A stretch of 64,000 nt of DNA from Nonomuraea harbinensis (GCF_019396385.1 NZ_JAHKRN010000013.1:62001-126000); one strand, 5' to 3'; shown: positions 15,774 through 25,240, counted from the stretch's first letter. Numbers and translations: made by a program. Notes: generated from the sequence alone by a model not told the origin.

Positions 15774-17118
15774 CCGCCTCGATCTCGTCCAGGAGCGCCG
15801 TCAGCGTGGCGTCGTCCGTGGCAGGGGCCATCACCGTGATCCGCAGGTGGCGGACCCCGGCCAGTTCGGTCGAGGTGAGGTAGAAGGTGCCGTCGCGCAT
15901 CAGCCGTTCGCGGATCGCCACCTGGTCGCCGTCGCCGTGGCGGAAGCACACGATGTTGCTCTCCGGCTCGTACGGCACCGTGAACCCGGGGCGTTCGCGG
16001 GCCAGCTCCCAGAACCGGTGGGCGGTGTCGTACCGGGAGGCCACGTAGTCGCCGAGGCCGCGCTCGCCGCGCCAGGCCAGGTTCATGAACACCTTCAGCC
16101 CCAGCTCGGCCTTGGTGCACTCGACCGTACGGGCGATCTGGTCGAAGCCCTGGTCGCCGTAGAACAGGTAGCTGGCCTCCTGCTTGAAGGCCGCGTCCAG
16201 GTCGCTCTCCCTGCGCACCAGCACCGCCGCCGACAGGGCCGAGGTACGCAGCATCTTGTGCGCGTCCCAGATCACCGAGTCGGCCAGCCCGATGCCGTCG
16301 AGCAGGTGGGCGTGCCGGTCCGACAGCAGCGCCGAGGCGCCGTGCGCGCCGTCGACGTGGAACCACACCTCGCGCTCGCGGCACCACTCGCCGATCGCCC
16401 GCAGGTCGTCGTACAGTCCGGTGCCGGTGGCGCAGGCCGCCGCGACCAGCGCCATCACCCGCTTGCCCGAGACGTCCGGCAGTCTGGCCGGGTCGATCCG
16501 GCCCAGTTCGTCCGTCTCCAGCGGCACCACCGCGCGCTGCCCGAGCCCGAGTATCGAGACCGCGCGGGAGATCGAGTAGTGCGCCGACGGCGAGGCCAGG
16601 ATCACCAGGTCGCCCGGCACGCCCTCCTCCCACGCCTCCGGCGCCACCCGCGCCCTGGCCGCCAGCATCGCCGTCAGGTTGGCCAGCGAGCCGCCGTGCG
16701 TCAGCACGCCGCCGCCGGCCGGGAAGCCCACCTTGTCCAGCATCCAGCGCAGGACCTCGAACTCGACCGTGGCCGCCGAGGCGCCCATCTCGTAGATGTT
16801 CATCGGGTTGTTGATCGCGCCGTGCACGAGGTCGGCCAGCGCGGCGGGGAAGTCGGGGGAGGCGGTCTGGTGGGCCAGGAACGCCGGGTGGTGCAGCCGC
16901 GTGCTCTCGGCGAGGAAGGCGCGCAGGAAGCCGCGGTACGACGCGGGGGTCATGCCGCCCTTGACGATCAGCTCACGCAGGCCCAGCCGGTCCGCCAGCT
17001 CGCGCGGCGGCGTGCGCCTGAGCACGGGGGCCTCGCCCCGCTGGCTCTCCGCCACGTAGGCGGACAGCTCCTCGACCGTGATGCCGGCCGACTCGGTGAA
17101 CTCCTCAACGTTCCACAT
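15763..17118 (-). CDS. PLP-dependent group II decarboxylase
   Basis: A 451-residue pyridoxal-phosphate enzyme of the glutamate/aromatic-L-amino-acid decarboxylase group. GGVLTHGGSLANLTAMLAAR binds the cofactor phosphate, VWFHVDGAHGAS holds the PLP-ring aspartate, and the Schiff-base lysine is in DAHKMLRTS. The substrate (aromatic amino acid, glutamate, diaminobutyrate or cysteine sulfinate) is not clear. ATG at 17118 gives a normal length; ATG codons at 17139 and 17142 are in frame, and none has a good ribosome site. An Lrp-type regulator is divergent, which suggests amino-acid-responsive control. Confidence 0.85.
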   Translation of the reverse strand: MWNVEEFTESAGITVEELSAYVAESQRGEAPVLRRTPPRELADRLGLRELIVKGGMTPASYRGFLRAFLAESTRLHHPAFLAHQTASPDFPAALADLVHGAINNPMNIYEMGASAATVEFEVLRWMLDKVGFPAGGGVLTHGGSLANLTAMLAARARVAPEAWEEGVPGDLVILASPSAHYSISRAVSILGLGQRAVVPLETDELGRIDPARLPDVSGKRVMALVAAACATGTGLYDDLRAIGEWCREREVWFHVDGAHGASALLSDRHAHLLDGIGLADSVIWDAHKMLRTSALSAAVLVRRESDLDAAFKQEASYLFYGDQGFDQIARTVECTKAELGLKVFMNLAWRGERGLGDYVASRYDTAHRFWELARERPGFTVPYEPESNIVCFRHGDGDQVAIRERLMRDGTFYLTSTELAGVRHLRITVMAPATDDATLTALLDEIEAVSG

Positions 17119-17164
17119 ATCTCGAAATAGTGAGGACATCATCGGCGTGCGGCTAGTGTTGCCG

Positions 17165-17179
17165 AATTGGAGGGCAATT
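17165..17179. promoter_or_regulatory. Lrp-type inverted repeat
   Basis: AATTG-GAGGG-CAATT, 5-base perfect arms, with the overlapping TTGCC/GGCAA pair at 17159-17177. It includes the ribosome site of the Lrp gene (GGAGG at 17169-17173) and lies in the divergent promoter region. The size fits a single Lrp/AsnC dimer site; this is a positional inference. Confidence 0.4.
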
Positions 17180-17182
17180 TCC

Positions 17183-17656
17183 ATGCATAACGCCGAACTG
17201 GATTCGATCGACCTGGCCATCCTGGCGGCACTGCAGCGCGACGCCCGGCTGCCGAACAAGGATCTCGCCGAGCGGCTCGGCGTCGCGCCCTCCACCGCGC
17301 TCGAACGGGTGCGCGCGCTGCGGCGGCGCGGGATCATCACCGGCTTCCGCGCCTCGGTCGACGTCGCCAAGCTGGGCCGGCCGCTGCAGGCGCTGCTCGC
17401 GCTCCGGGTACGGCCGCACACCAGCCAGCTCGTCGACCCGCTGCGGAGCTTCGTGCTGTCGCTGCCCGAGACGATCACGCTCTTCCACGTGGCCGGCGCC
17501 GAGGACTTCCTGGTGCACGTGGCCGTGGCCGACGCCGAGCACCTGCACCGGCTCTGCCTGGAGAGGTTCCTGGTACGGCCCGAGATCGTGCACCTGCAGA
17601 CCACTTTGATCTTCAAGAGTGAGGATCAACCCGTCCAGCGGCCCTCCGAAATGTGA
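17183..17656 (+). CDS. Lrp/AsnC-family regulator
   Basis: A 157-residue feast/famine regulator. N-terminal helix-turn-helix: ELDSIDLAILAALQRDARLP, then NKDLAERLGVAPSTALERVR. C-terminal RAM domain: LLALRVRPHTSQLVDPL, ITLFHVAGAEDFLVHVAV. GGAGG nine bases upstream supports the ATG at 17183. It is divergent from the PLP decarboxylase and most likely controls it. Confidence 0.93.
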   Translation: MHNAELDSIDLAILAALQRDARLPNKDLAERLGVAPSTALERVRALRRRGIITGFRASVDVAKLGRPLQALLALRVRPHTSQLVDPLRSFVLSLPETITLFHVAGAEDFLVHVAVADAEHLHRLCLERFLVRPEIVHLQTTLIFKSEDQPVQRPSEM

Positions 17657-17668
17657 AAATATCCGCCC

Positions 17669-18415
17669 ATGGCCTTGCGGATCACCACCCTCTCCGAGCG
17701 CCCCGAGTTCATCCCCACCCTGTGGGACATGGACCACTCCTGGCCGGAGTTCATGATGAAGGACCCGATCGCCGACTTCTTCTACGCGGTCGCCGACACG
17801 GCCTACACCGACTACGTCCTGGTCGCCGACGACGACGCCGAGCCGGGCCGGCTGGCCGCGCGGGGCTGCACGATGCCGTTCACGCTCAAGGACGGCGAGC
17901 TGCCCGACGACGGCTGGGACGGCGTCATCAGGCGCGCCTGGCTGGCCCGCGAGCGCGGCGAGCGCCCCGGCCGCATTTCCGCCCTGGAGATCACCGTCCG
18001 CCGCGACCTGCTCGGCAAGGGCGTCTCGCCGCTCATGGTGGCCGCCATGCGCGCCAACGCCGCCCGCCTCGGCTTCGACGAGCTGGTAGCGCCGGTCCGC
18101 CCCAACCACAAGCACCTGGAGCCGCACACCCCCATGGCGGAGTACGCCTTCCGCACCCGCCCCGACGGCCTGCCGCACGACCCGTGGCTGCGCGTCCACG
18201 TACGGGCGGGCGGCGAGATCGTCAAGGTGGCGCCGCGCTCGATGACGATCGCCGGCACGCTCGCCGAGTGGCGCGGGTGGACAGGCCTGCCGTTCGACCG
18301 GCCGGGCCCGGCGGAGGTGCCGGGCGCGCTCAACCCCGTCCACGTCGAACCCGGCCACGATCACGCTGTCTACGTCGAGCCCAACGTCTGGGTCAGCCAC
18401 CCCCTCGGCCGCTAG
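17669..18415 (+). CDS. GNAT-like N-acetyltransferase
   Basis: A 248-residue protein. The region ISALEITVRRDLLGKGVSPL, then MVAAMRANAARLGFDELVAPVR resembles the acetyl-CoA-binding part of GNAT enzymes (strand 4 plus a Q/RxxGxG-like RRDLLGKGVS loop). The rest (PHTPMAEYAFRTRPDGLPHD, WLRVHVRAGGEIVKVAP) matches a conserved actinobacterial family usually labelled transferase. Acceptor substrate unknown. It follows Lrp by 12 bases and precedes the DUF885 gene by 10, so the three may be one transcript. Confidence 0.72.
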   Translation: MALRITTLSERPEFIPTLWDMDHSWPEFMMKDPIADFFYAVADTAYTDYVLVADDDAEPGRLAARGCTMPFTLKDGELPDDGWDGVIRRAWLARERGERPGRISALEITVRRDLLGKGVSPLMVAAMRANAARLGFDELVAPVRPNHKHLEPHTPMAEYAFRTRPDGLPHDPWLRVHVRAGGEIVKVAPRSMTIAGTLAEWRGWTGLPFDRPGPAEVPGALNPVHVEPGHDHAVYVEPNVWVSHPLGR

Positions 18416-18425
18416 CGTTTCCGGC

Positions 18426-19916
18426 ATGACGGAACTTCAGCCCAGATTGCGGGCCATCACCGACCTGATGGTCCCGGAAGCACGCGAGTCAGGCGGACGG
18501 CACGAGTACGACGGCGCCGTCCAGGACCTGTCTCCCGAGGGCGTGCGCGCCGGCCTGACCCGGCTCGGCGACGGCGACCTGCCGGAAGACCCCCACGACG
18601 CCCGCCACCTCCAGGTCTTCGAGGAGGGCCTGCGTTTCGAGCTCGGCGAGCTCGCGCTGCACCGCAAGAACCCGCTGCTCCACCTGTCCAACCTGGACCT
18701 CGCCTGCTACGACCGCGACTACGGTCCCGAGGAGCGGCGCGCCGCCGCCAAGGCCGCCCACCTGGCGCTCTGGCCGGAAGCGGTACGGCACGCGACCGCC
18801 TCGCTCGACCAGGTCAGCGCCCCCGTGGCGCAGTCCCTGCTCGGCGCGGTCAAGGGCCTGGCCGCAGGCGTCACCGACCAGGCCGCTCTGGAGGCGCACG
18901 CCCGCCTGGTCGCCCACGTCGAGCGGGCGGCGGAGACCGGCGACCCGGACGCCGCGCTCGGCGCGGACGCACTGGCCCGGCTCATGGGCACCGTCGAGGG
19001 CCTGGACGTCGACCTGGGCAGGCTGGCCGAGCGCGCCGACGCCGAGCGCGACCGCCTGACGGCTCGCCTCGCCGACGCCTGCGACCGGCTCGGCCAGGGC
19101 GGCAGGCCGCCGCTGGACGTGGTCCGCGAGCTGGTCAAGCAGCATCCCGACGCCGACGGCGTGATCGAGGCGGCCAGGATCGGCACCGAGAAGGCCATCG
19201 CGTTCACCCGCGACAAGGACCTGGTGCCCTACCACGACGGCACGTGCCTGGTCGGCCTCGCCCCCGAGTCGCGCCGCTGGGCGATGGCGATGATGTCGTG
19301 GAACGCCCCCGGCGAACCCGAAGGCCCGTCCTGGTACCACATCACCCCGCCGGACCCGTCCTGGCCGAGGCAGGACGTCGACGAGTGGCTGGAGGTCTTC
19401 AGCGAGACCACGCTGCCCGCCATCAACGTGCACGAGGTCGCGCCCGGCCACTTCTCCCACGGCCTGGCCCTGCGCCGGGCGCCGTCGGACGTGCGGCGGC
19501 TGCTGCAGTCGTTCTCGTTCGCCGAGGGCTGGGCGCACTACGCCGAGGAGCTCTGCGTCGAGGAGGGGTTCGAGGCGGGCGACCCGCGCTTCGAGATCGG
19601 CGTCTGGGTGGAGGCGCTCATCCGCGTCACCCGGCTGGCCTGCGCGATCGGCGTGCACACCGGCGCGATGACCGTCGACGACGCGGCCGCGCGCTTCGCC
19701 TCCCACACCCACCTGGCGGGCCCCGCCGCGATGGCCGAGGCCAGGCGGGCCACCTTCGATCCCACGTACGGGCGCTACACCTGGGGCAAGCTGATCATCA
19801 TGGATCTGCGCGAGCAGGCCAGGCAGGCGTGGGGCGCGGGCTTCACCCTCCAGCGCTTCCACAAGGCCCTGCTCGACCTCGGGTCACCGCCGCTCGGTCT
19901 GCTGTCGATAGACTGA
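18426..19916 (+). CDS. DUF885 family metallopeptidase-like protein
   Basis: A 496-residue protein of the DUF885 family. The zinc-binding motif HEVAPGH is at residues 336-342, followed by SFSFAEGWAHYAEELCVEEG with a likely third ligand glutamate, and by RYTWGKLIIMDLREQA, the family's C-terminal block. The family has metallocarboxypeptidase-like folds; substrates are undefined. No signal peptide is visible, so it is likely cytoplasmic. It ends 33 bases before guaA. Confidence 0.88.
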   Translation: MTELQPRLRAITDLMVPEARESGGRHEYDGAVQDLSPEGVRAGLTRLGDGDLPEDPHDARHLQVFEEGLRFELGELALHRKNPLLHLSNLDLACYDRDYGPEERRAAAKAAHLALWPEAVRHATASLDQVSAPVAQSLLGAVKGLAAGVTDQAALEAHARLVAHVERAAETGDPDAALGADALARLMGTVEGLDVDLGRLAERADAERDRLTARLADACDRLGQGGRPPLDVVRELVKQHPDADGVIEAARIGTEKAIAFTRDKDLVPYHDGTCLVGLAPESRRWAMAMMSWNAPGEPEGPSWYHITPPDPSWPRQDVDEWLEVFSETTLPAINVHEVAPGHFSHGLALRRAPSDVRRLLQSFSFAEGWAHYAEELCVEEGFEAGDPRFEIGVWVEALIRVTRLACAIGVHTGAMTVDDAAARFASHTHLAGPAAMAEARRATFDPTYGRYTWGKLIIMDLREQARQAWGAGFTLQRFHKALLDLGSPPLGLLSID

Positions 19917-19949
19917 GTGCACCGCATTCGCCTTTGGGGGGTTCCTTCG

Positions 19950-21497
19950 GTGTCTGAGTTCGACACGGTCCTGGTGGTCGACTTCGGCGCGCAGTACGCG
20001 CAGCTCATCGCCAGGCGGGTGCGCGAGTGCCACGTCTACTCCGAGATCGTCCCGTCGACCATGACGGTCGAGGAGATGATGGCGAAGAACCCCAAGGCGA
20101 TCATCCTGTCCGGAGGTCCCTCGTCCGTCTACGCCGACAACGCCCCCGACGTGCCCCACGGCCTCTTCGAGACCGGGGTGCCCACGTTCGGCATCTGCTA
20201 CGGCTTCCAGGCGATGGCGAGGGCGCTGGGCGGTGAGGTGGCCCGCACGGGCGTCGCCGAGTACGGCGGCACCTCCCTGGAGGTCCTCGACGAGGGCGTG
20301 ATCTTCGCGGGCCTCCCGTCGTCCCAGAAGGTCTGGATGTCCCACGGCGACAGCGTCGCCGCCGCCCCCGAGGGCTTCCTGGTGACCGCCTCGACCCGCG
20401 AGACCCCGGTCGCCGCCTTCGAGCACCCCGGCCGCGGCCTCTACGGCGTGCAGTTCCACCCCGAGGTCCTCCACAGCGAGCACGGCCAGCAGGTGCTCAA
20501 GCACTTCCTGGAAGCGGCCGGCTGCCGCCCCAGCTGGACCATGCTCAACATCGTCGAGGAGTCCGTCGAGGCGGTCCGCCGCCAGGTCGGCGACGGCCGC
20601 GCCATCTGCGCCCTGTCCGGCGGCGTCGACTCCGCGGTGGCCGCCGCCATCGTCCAGCGCGCCATCGGCGACCGGCTCACCTGCGTCTTCGTCGACCACG
20701 GGCTGCTGCGCAAGGGGGAGGCGGAGCAGGTCGAGCGCGACTTCGTGGCCGCCACCGGGGTGCGGCTGCGGGTGGTCGACGCCTCCGATCGCTTCTTGAA
20801 GGCTCTCGAAGGGGTCTCCGACCCGGAGGAGAAGCGCAAGATCATCGGCCGGGAGTTCATCCGGGTCTTCGAGGACGAGCAGCGCGCCATCATGGCCGAC
20901 GGTCCGGTGGACTTCCTCGTACAGGGGACGCTCTATCCGGACGTGGTGGAGTCCGGCGGGGGGACGGGCACGGCCAACATCAAGTCCCACCACAACGTCG
21001 GCGGGCTGCCTGAGGACCTGCAGTTCAAGCTAGTGGAGCCGCTGCGCACGCTGTTCAAGGACGAGGTGCGGCGGGCCGGCGAGGAGCTCGGGCTGCCGTC
21101 GGCGATGGTGTGGCGCCAGCCGTTCCCTGGGCCGGGTCTGGGGATCCGGATCGTGGGCGAGGTCACGCGCGAGCGTCTCGACCTGCTGCGCGAAGCCGAT
21201 GCCATCGCTCGTGAGGAGCTGTCGCGGGCGGGGCTCGACCGGGAGATCTGGCAGTGCCCGGTGGTGCTGCTCGCCGACGTGCGGTCTGTGGGGGTGCAGG
21301 GGGATGGTCGTACGTACGGGCATCCCGTGGTGCTGCGGCCGGTGACGTCCGAGGACGCGATGACGGCCGACTGGTCGCGGGTGCCTTATGACGTGCTGTC
21401 GCGGATCTCCACGCGGATCACGAACGAGGTGCGTGAGGTCAACCGGGTGGTGCTGGACGTCACCAGCAAGCCCCCGGGCACCATCGAGTGGGAGTGA
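19950..21497 (+). CDS. guaA: GMP synthase (glutamine-hydrolysing)
   Basis: A 515-residue enzyme converting XMP to GMP in purine synthesis. The class I amidotransferase domain has the nucleophile Cys83 in GICYGFQ and the His/Glu pair in [12 protein letters not shown]; the ATP-pyrophosphatase domain has the P-loop [10 protein letters not shown], followed by the XMP-binding C-terminal dimerisation domain ending in [12 protein letters not shown] at 19950 is selected over ATG at 19917 because GGGGGG lies eight bases upstream and [15 protein letters not shown] is the usual N terminus. Confidence 0.97.
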   Translation: MSEFDTVLVVDFGAQYAQLIARRVRECHVYSEIVPSTMTVEEMMAKNPKAIILSGGPSSVYADNAPDVPHGLFETGVPTFGICYGFQAMARALGGEVARTGVAEYGGTSLEVLDEGVIFAGLPSSQKVWMSHGDSVAAAPEGFLVTASTRETPVAAFEHPGRGLYGVQFHPEVLHSEHGQQVLKHFLEAAGCRPSWTMLNIVEESVEAVRRQVGDGRAICALSGGVDSAVAAAIVQRAIGDRLTCVFVDHGLLRKGEAEQVERDFVAATGVRLRVVDASDRFLKALEGVSDPEEKRKIIGREFIRVFEDEQRAIMADGPVDFLVQGTLYPDVVESGGGTGTANIKSHHNVGGLPEDLQFKLVEPLRTLFKDEVRRAGEELGLPSAMVWRQPFPGPGLGIRIVGEVTRERLDLLREADAIAREELSRAGLDREIWQCPVVLLADVRSVGVQGDGRTYGHPVVLRPVTSEDAMTADWSRVPYDVLSRISTRITNEVREVNRVVLDVTSKPPGTIEWE

Positions 21498-21748
21498 CTC
21501 CCGCCCGCCATCGGTCAACCCGCGACGGGTGCACGCTGCTCAAACTAAGATGAAGTTGTAGTTTAACGAACAAGATCGACTTGGAACTACCATTTCCTTG
21601 ACCCGGGACAAGGCTCATCAGCCTTTTCGAGTGCGGATATGAATGAAGGCCCCAAGTCCGAAAGCCAGAAGGACAAGCGCAAGAGCGATTGGCGCTTGCC
21701 AGCCGAGCGCGTAACTGACAACGGTGGCGATACTCCAGAAGAGGCACC
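21498..21748. other. Intergenic region with unsupported small reading frames
   Basis: This gap between guaA and the CBS gene is markedly lower in GC than its neighbours. The plus strand holds a 40-codon ATG frame from about 21639 that is very charged (starts MNEGPKSESQKDKRKS) and ends inside the terminator hairpin. The minus strand over the same bases reads as a transmembrane-like segment (ALALVLLAFGLGAFIHIRTR, stop 21618-21620) but has no start codon. Both cannot be right; one may be a degraded gene. Confidence 0.3.
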
Positions 21749-21770
21749 GGGGGCCGTGTGAACGGCCCCC
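21749..21770. terminator. Hairpin terminator between guaA and CBS gene
   Basis: GGGGGCCGT and ACGGCCCCC form a perfect 9-bp stem with a 4-base loop (GTGA). It lies in the gap between the convergent guaA and CBS genes, 13 bases past the CBS stop, and can serve transcripts from both sides. No T-run follows, as is usual in high-GC actinomycetes. Confidence 0.65.
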
Positions 21771-21783
21771 GCGCCCGGCTGGA

Positions 21784-22218
21784 TCAGGAGGATGCGTAGA
21801 CCCGGTGGACGAACTCCGCGAGCTTGTTGTCGGGGAGTTCCTTGGCCAGGTCGGCCTCGCTGACCATGCCCACGATCCGCTTGTCCTCGATCACGGGCAG
21901 CCGCCTGATCTGGTGCTGTTCCATCTTCTCCAGCGCCTCTTCGACGCTGCTGTCTGCCTCCACCCACACCAGGCCGTGGGCGAGTTCGCTTGCCGTGGTG
22001 CTGTCGAGGTCCTTGCCCTCGGCGCAGCACTTGATGACGATGTCCCGGTCCGTGATGATGCCCTTGAGCCGGTCGTCGTCCCCGCAGATCGGCAGTGAGC
22101 CGACCGACAGGTCACGCATCATCTGCGTGGCTCTGCGCAGGCTGTCGTGCTCGCCGATGCACTCGGCGCCTTGGTGCATCACGTCCTGGACCTTCTTGCC
22201 GATTCCCGGTGTGCTCAT
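21784..22218 (-). CDS. CBS-domain protein (Hrp1-like)
   Basis: A 144-residue protein made of two CBS motifs: VQDVMHQGAECIGEHDSLRR with VGSLPICGDDDRLKGIITDR, and VWVEADSSVEEALEKMEQHQ with IRRLPVIEDKRIVGMVSEAD. Length and order match the hypoxic response protein 1 type of actinobacteria; such pairs bind adenine nucleotides. Strong ribosome site GGGGAGG five bases before the ATG. Single gene, divergent from the CapA-like gene. Confidence 0.9.
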   Translation of the reverse strand: MSTPGIGKKVQDVMHQGAECIGEHDSLRRATQMMRDLSVGSLPICGDDDRLKGIITDRDIVIKCCAEGKDLDSTTASELAHGLVWVEADSSVEEALEKMEQHQIRRLPVIEDKRIVGMVSEADLAKELPDNKLAEFVHRVYASS

Positions 22219-22342
22219 CGCTGCCTCCCCGAGAAGGTCGCTTGCGCTTCCACCTGACGCCTACCCCCAGATGGCGGATCATTGCAGGTGGCGGTGGTGT
22301 TTTCCGGGCGTTTGAGCACGTCGTCGGGGGCAGGGGAACCTC

Positions 22343-23317
22343 GTGGTTGTCACGCTCGCGCTGGCGGGCGACACGATGCTCGGTCGTGGCGTCGGGGACC
22401 TGCTGGCCGATTACAACGACCCGGACGCGTTCGTCTCGGACGGGGTCCGCGAGTACCTGTCCGAGGCCGACGCCATCCTGCTCAACCTGGAGTGCTGCGT
22501 CTCCAATCGCGGCGACTCGATGTTCGCGCCGGGCAAGGTCTTCCATTTCCGCGCCCCGCCGCAGGCGGTCGATCTGCTCGCCGAGCTCGGCGTCAGCTGC
22601 GTCACGCTGGCCAACAACCACGCGCTGGACTACGGCTACGACGCGCTGCTCGACACCCGCGCCCATCTCGAACGCGTGGAGATCCGCGCGGCGGGTGCGG
22701 GCGCCACCCTGGACCAGGCGCGCGAGCCGGTCATTCTCGCCACACGGGGGCTGCGCATCGCCGTCATCTCCGTGACCGACCACCCGGACGACTACGCGGC
22801 CGCCCCCGACCGGCCCGGCGTCGCCTACGCCGACCTGCGCTCCGGCGTCCCCGGCTGGCTGACGGACACGGTGACGAGGATGCGTACGGAAACGGACGCC
22901 GTGCTGGTCATGCCCCACTGGGGTCCCAACATGACGACTGGGCCGCTGCCGTACATCCTCGGCGCGGCCAGGATCCTCACCGACGCCGGGGCGACGCTGA
23001 TCGCCGGCCACTCCGCGCACGTCCCGCACGGCGTGGCGCCGCCGGTCCTGTACGACATGGGCGACTTCATCGACGACTACGCGGTGGACCCGGATCTGCG
23101 CAACGACCTGTCGCTGCTGTTCCTCGTGACCGTCGACGAGCTCGGTCCGGTACGGCTGCGCGCCGTGCCGCTCAAACTCGACTACTGCCGCACCGTCCTG
23201 GCCGAGGGCGCGGAACGCTCCTGGCTCGCCCGGCGTTTCATCAGCGCGTGCGAGGCGCTCGGCACGGCGGCGGTCTGGGAGGACGACCTGCTCATCGTGG
23301 ACCTGCGGAGAGGATGA
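22343..23317 (+). CDS. CapA-family (PGA_cap) metallophosphatase-like protein
   Basis: A 324-residue CapA/PgsA-family protein. Metal-binding motifs are LALAGDTMLGRGVGD, LLNLECCVSNRG, VTLANNHALDYG, VMPHWGPNM and IAGHSAHVPHGV, the calcineurin-like pattern of the family. CapA is tied to poly-gamma-glutamate synthesis in Bacillus, but stand-alone actinobacterial copies without capB/C have unknown roles. No signal peptide or membrane anchor, so it appears cytoplasmic. GTG at 22343 with GGGGA five bases upstream. Confidence 0.88.
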   Translation: MVVTLALAGDTMLGRGVGDLLADYNDPDAFVSDGVREYLSEADAILLNLECCVSNRGDSMFAPGKVFHFRAPPQAVDLLAELGVSCVTLANNHALDYGYDALLDTRAHLERVEIRAAGAGATLDQAREPVILATRGLRIAVISVTDHPDDYAAAPDRPGVAYADLRSGVPGWLTDTVTRMRTETDAVLVMPHWGPNMTTGPLPYILGAARILTDAGATLIAGHSAHVPHGVAPPVLYDMGDFIDDYAVDPDLRNDLSLLFLVTVDELGPVRLRAVPLKLDYCRTVLAEGAERSWLARRFISACEALGTAAVWEDDLLIVDLRRG

Positions 23318-23332
23318 CGCCCGCATGATCGC

Positions 23333-23950
23333 TTACCGCGTGTGTTCGCCGATGAGGGGGACGAACCGGGCAGGCGTCAGGAGGCGCAGCCACGCCAACT
23401 GACCCTGCCGCTTGGTGTACAGCGTGACGATGTCGGCCGCTTCGCCCGTGATCGGCATGACCAGCCGCCCGCCCTCGGCCAGTTGCGAGACCAGTGGCGC
23501 GGGCACCGTCGGCGCGGCGGCCGACACGATGACGGCGTCGAAGGGCGCGTGGGCGGGCAGGCCGGCGGTGCCGTCGCCGACCAGCACCTCGACGTTGGTC
23601 ACACCGGCCGCGGCAAGGTTGGCCCGGGCGTGTCCAGCCAGGTCGGCATGGCGTTCCAGCGAATAGACCCACCTGGCCAGTCGGGCCAGCAGGGCGGTCT
23701 GATAGCCGTACCCGCTGCCGATCTCCAGGACGGTCTCCGTGCCCGCGAGCCCCAACGCGTCGATCATCTGGGCGACCAGGGACGGCTGCGAGGTCGGCTG
23801 CCCGTGACCGATCGGGATCGGCTCGTCGAACTGGGCGCGCGCGGCGGAGCCCGGCGGCACGAACCGCTGGCGCGGCGTGTCGGCGAAGGCGGCCAGCAGC
23901 CGGGGATCGGTCATGCCCATCTCCCGAACGACCTCCACCAGCGTGCGCAT
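23333..23950 (-). CDS. pcm: Protein-L-isoaspartate O-methyltransferase
   Basis: A 205-residue SAM methyltransferase of the PCMT family. It shows RQRFVPPGSAARAQFDEPIP, IGHGQPTSQPSLVAQMIDAL, the SAM motif VLEIGSGYGYQTALLARL, and DAVIVSAAAPTVPAPLVSQL. It methylates isoaspartyl residues in aged proteins for repair. GGGAGGAGGG seven bases before the ATG supports the start. Convergent with the CapA gene with a 15-base gap. Confidence 0.92.
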   Translation of the reverse strand: MRTLVEVVREMGMTDPRLLAAFADTPRQRFVPPGSAARAQFDEPIPIGHGQPTSQPSLVAQMIDALGLAGTETVLEIGSGYGYQTALLARLARWVYSLERHADLAGHARANLAAAGVTNVEVLVGDGTAGLPAHAPFDAVIVSAAAPTVPAPLVSQLAEGGRLVMPITGEAADIVTLYTKRQGQLAWLRLLTPARFVPLIGEHTR

Positions 23951-24044
23951 CGCCGAGCCCTCCTCCCTGCCTCGCGGCTACCCCGGCCCAGGAGCCGCTA
24001 ACAGCTCACGAGCATGGGCCCGCCTGGCGAACCCGGGGTATGGC

Positions 24045-24899
24045 TCACACGGGATCGGTCGGGATGTGGGCGTAACCGAGCAAAGTGACGCCGCACCTGG
24101 TCAGGTCCGCAGCCTCCACACCATTGTCCTCGGCGTCCTTGGTCGAGAGGACCTTGTCCAGACACGAGATCTGGGAGTGCGGGACGAGCCCCAGGTGGTA
24201 GTAGAACGTAAGGCCCCGGGCGCCGGCATAGCCGCCGAACCTGCGTTGCGGTTTGGACCAGCACCCGTTCTGATCGGGCACGATCAGTTCGTCCTTGCCC
24301 CAGAACAGGCCTTCGACGCCGGCATTGCCGTAGGCGTCGCGAGTCCTGGGATCCGCGGACCCGAAGGGGTACAACAACTGATCCTCCGGCACTTTGCCGG
24401 TGATCCGCCCGGTTGCCTCCAGGTGCATGAAGTCCGTGCCGTTATAGGTGACGTTGTAAACGAACGACTCGATCTTCAGGTCGGGATAGGCGGCTGTCGA
24501 GGCCGACGTCACCTTGGCCTGGGTAATCGGGTCTGAAGGCTTCGGGCAGGTGAGGGTTTCCGATCCGACCGGATTGACGATGAGCCTGAAGGCAACAGCC
24601 GCGCCGAAGACCACGGCCATCGCACCTACGAGTACGGCCGTCCACGCCTGGCCTGTCAGGCGGCGCGGCCTGTTCGGGGAGCTTTCTCCTCCAGTGCGGG
24701 CGTCCGAAGGGCCATCCCCGCCGGCGCGGGCGATCTCATTGGATGCAGTGATTACGCCGAACACCGCGGCTACACCCGAGGCGACCCAGCTCATTGCCTC
24801 CAGGCCGATGAGAACGGCGACGCCTCCCATCACCAGGCTGGTCAGCGAGGCGAGTACCAACAGCCATCTGCGTGAGTTGCCACCGTCTCTCATAGCCAC
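24045..24899 (-). CDS. Membrane protein of unknown function
   Basis: A 284-residue protein with three predicted membrane segments, roughly residues 12-34, 36-52 and 84-107, followed by a 175-residue extracytoplasmic domain carrying four cysteines (ETLTCPKPS, NGCWSKPQ, ISCLDKV, TRCGVTL) that may form two disulfides. The domain family is not recognised. GTG at 24899 has GGAGA five bases upstream; ATG at 24893 is the alternative. Base composition is a little lower in GC than its neighbours. No operon partner. Confidence 0.7.
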   Translation of the reverse strand: MAMRDGGNSRRWLLVLASLTSLVMGGVAVLIGLEAMSWVASGVAAVFGVITASNEIARAGGDGPSDARTGGESSPNRPRRLTGQAWTAVLVGAMAVVFGAAVAFRLIVNPVGSETLTCPKPSDPITQAKVTSASTAAYPDLKIESFVYNVTYNGTDFMHLEATGRITGKVPEDQLLYPFGSADPRTRDAYGNAGVEGLFWGKDELIVPDQNGCWSKPQRRFGGYAGARGLTFYYHLGLVPHSQISCLDKVLSTKDAEDNGVEAADLTRCGVTLLGYAHIPTDPV

Positions 24900-25240
24900 G
24901 ACAGTCTCCAGGGAGCAGCAACAAGTGCAAGGGTGACGTTCGAAGAAAGAGAGGCGTTGACAGCTTCCGACGCGAGTTGCGAAAGAGAGACCTTATAGGT
25001 GGAAGGCTAGAAGGTCTGGACCTTGAACCTGAGTAGGTGGATGGCCGTAAAGGACGGCTCGCCGATCAGACCCGCTTCCGCTCATGCTGCTTTTACGCCA
25101 CGCGGCGTTCAGCTCGGGAGATGCAGTCATCATGCCCCCCCTTCAGGTGTAGGAGTCGCTGCGACGTTCGGACGAGAGGTGCTCGCGGGTCTCGGCTTGG
25201 TCGTCCGACGGGGTGTGCCGTCCTCTGCAGGAGTGATCTC
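24900..25240. other. Intergenic region without a supported gene
   Basis: Reading frames here are short, have irregular codon use and no family signature. The sequence carries a TTGACA hexamer at 24957-24962 but no convincing partner hexamer at 16-18 bases. It separates two minus-strand units, so it should contain the promoter of the membrane protein gene. Confidence 0.45.

Noticed and set aside
22250-22291. CCACCTG/CAGGTGG arms between the CBS and CapA genes
   Set aside because: The 7-base arms are 28 bases apart, in a region where such matches arise easily; no regulator is linked.
24957-24985. TTGACA hexamer in the 24.9-25.2 kb gap as a promoter
   Set aside because: No acceptable -10 hexamer at 16-18 bases; the TATAGG further on is too distant.
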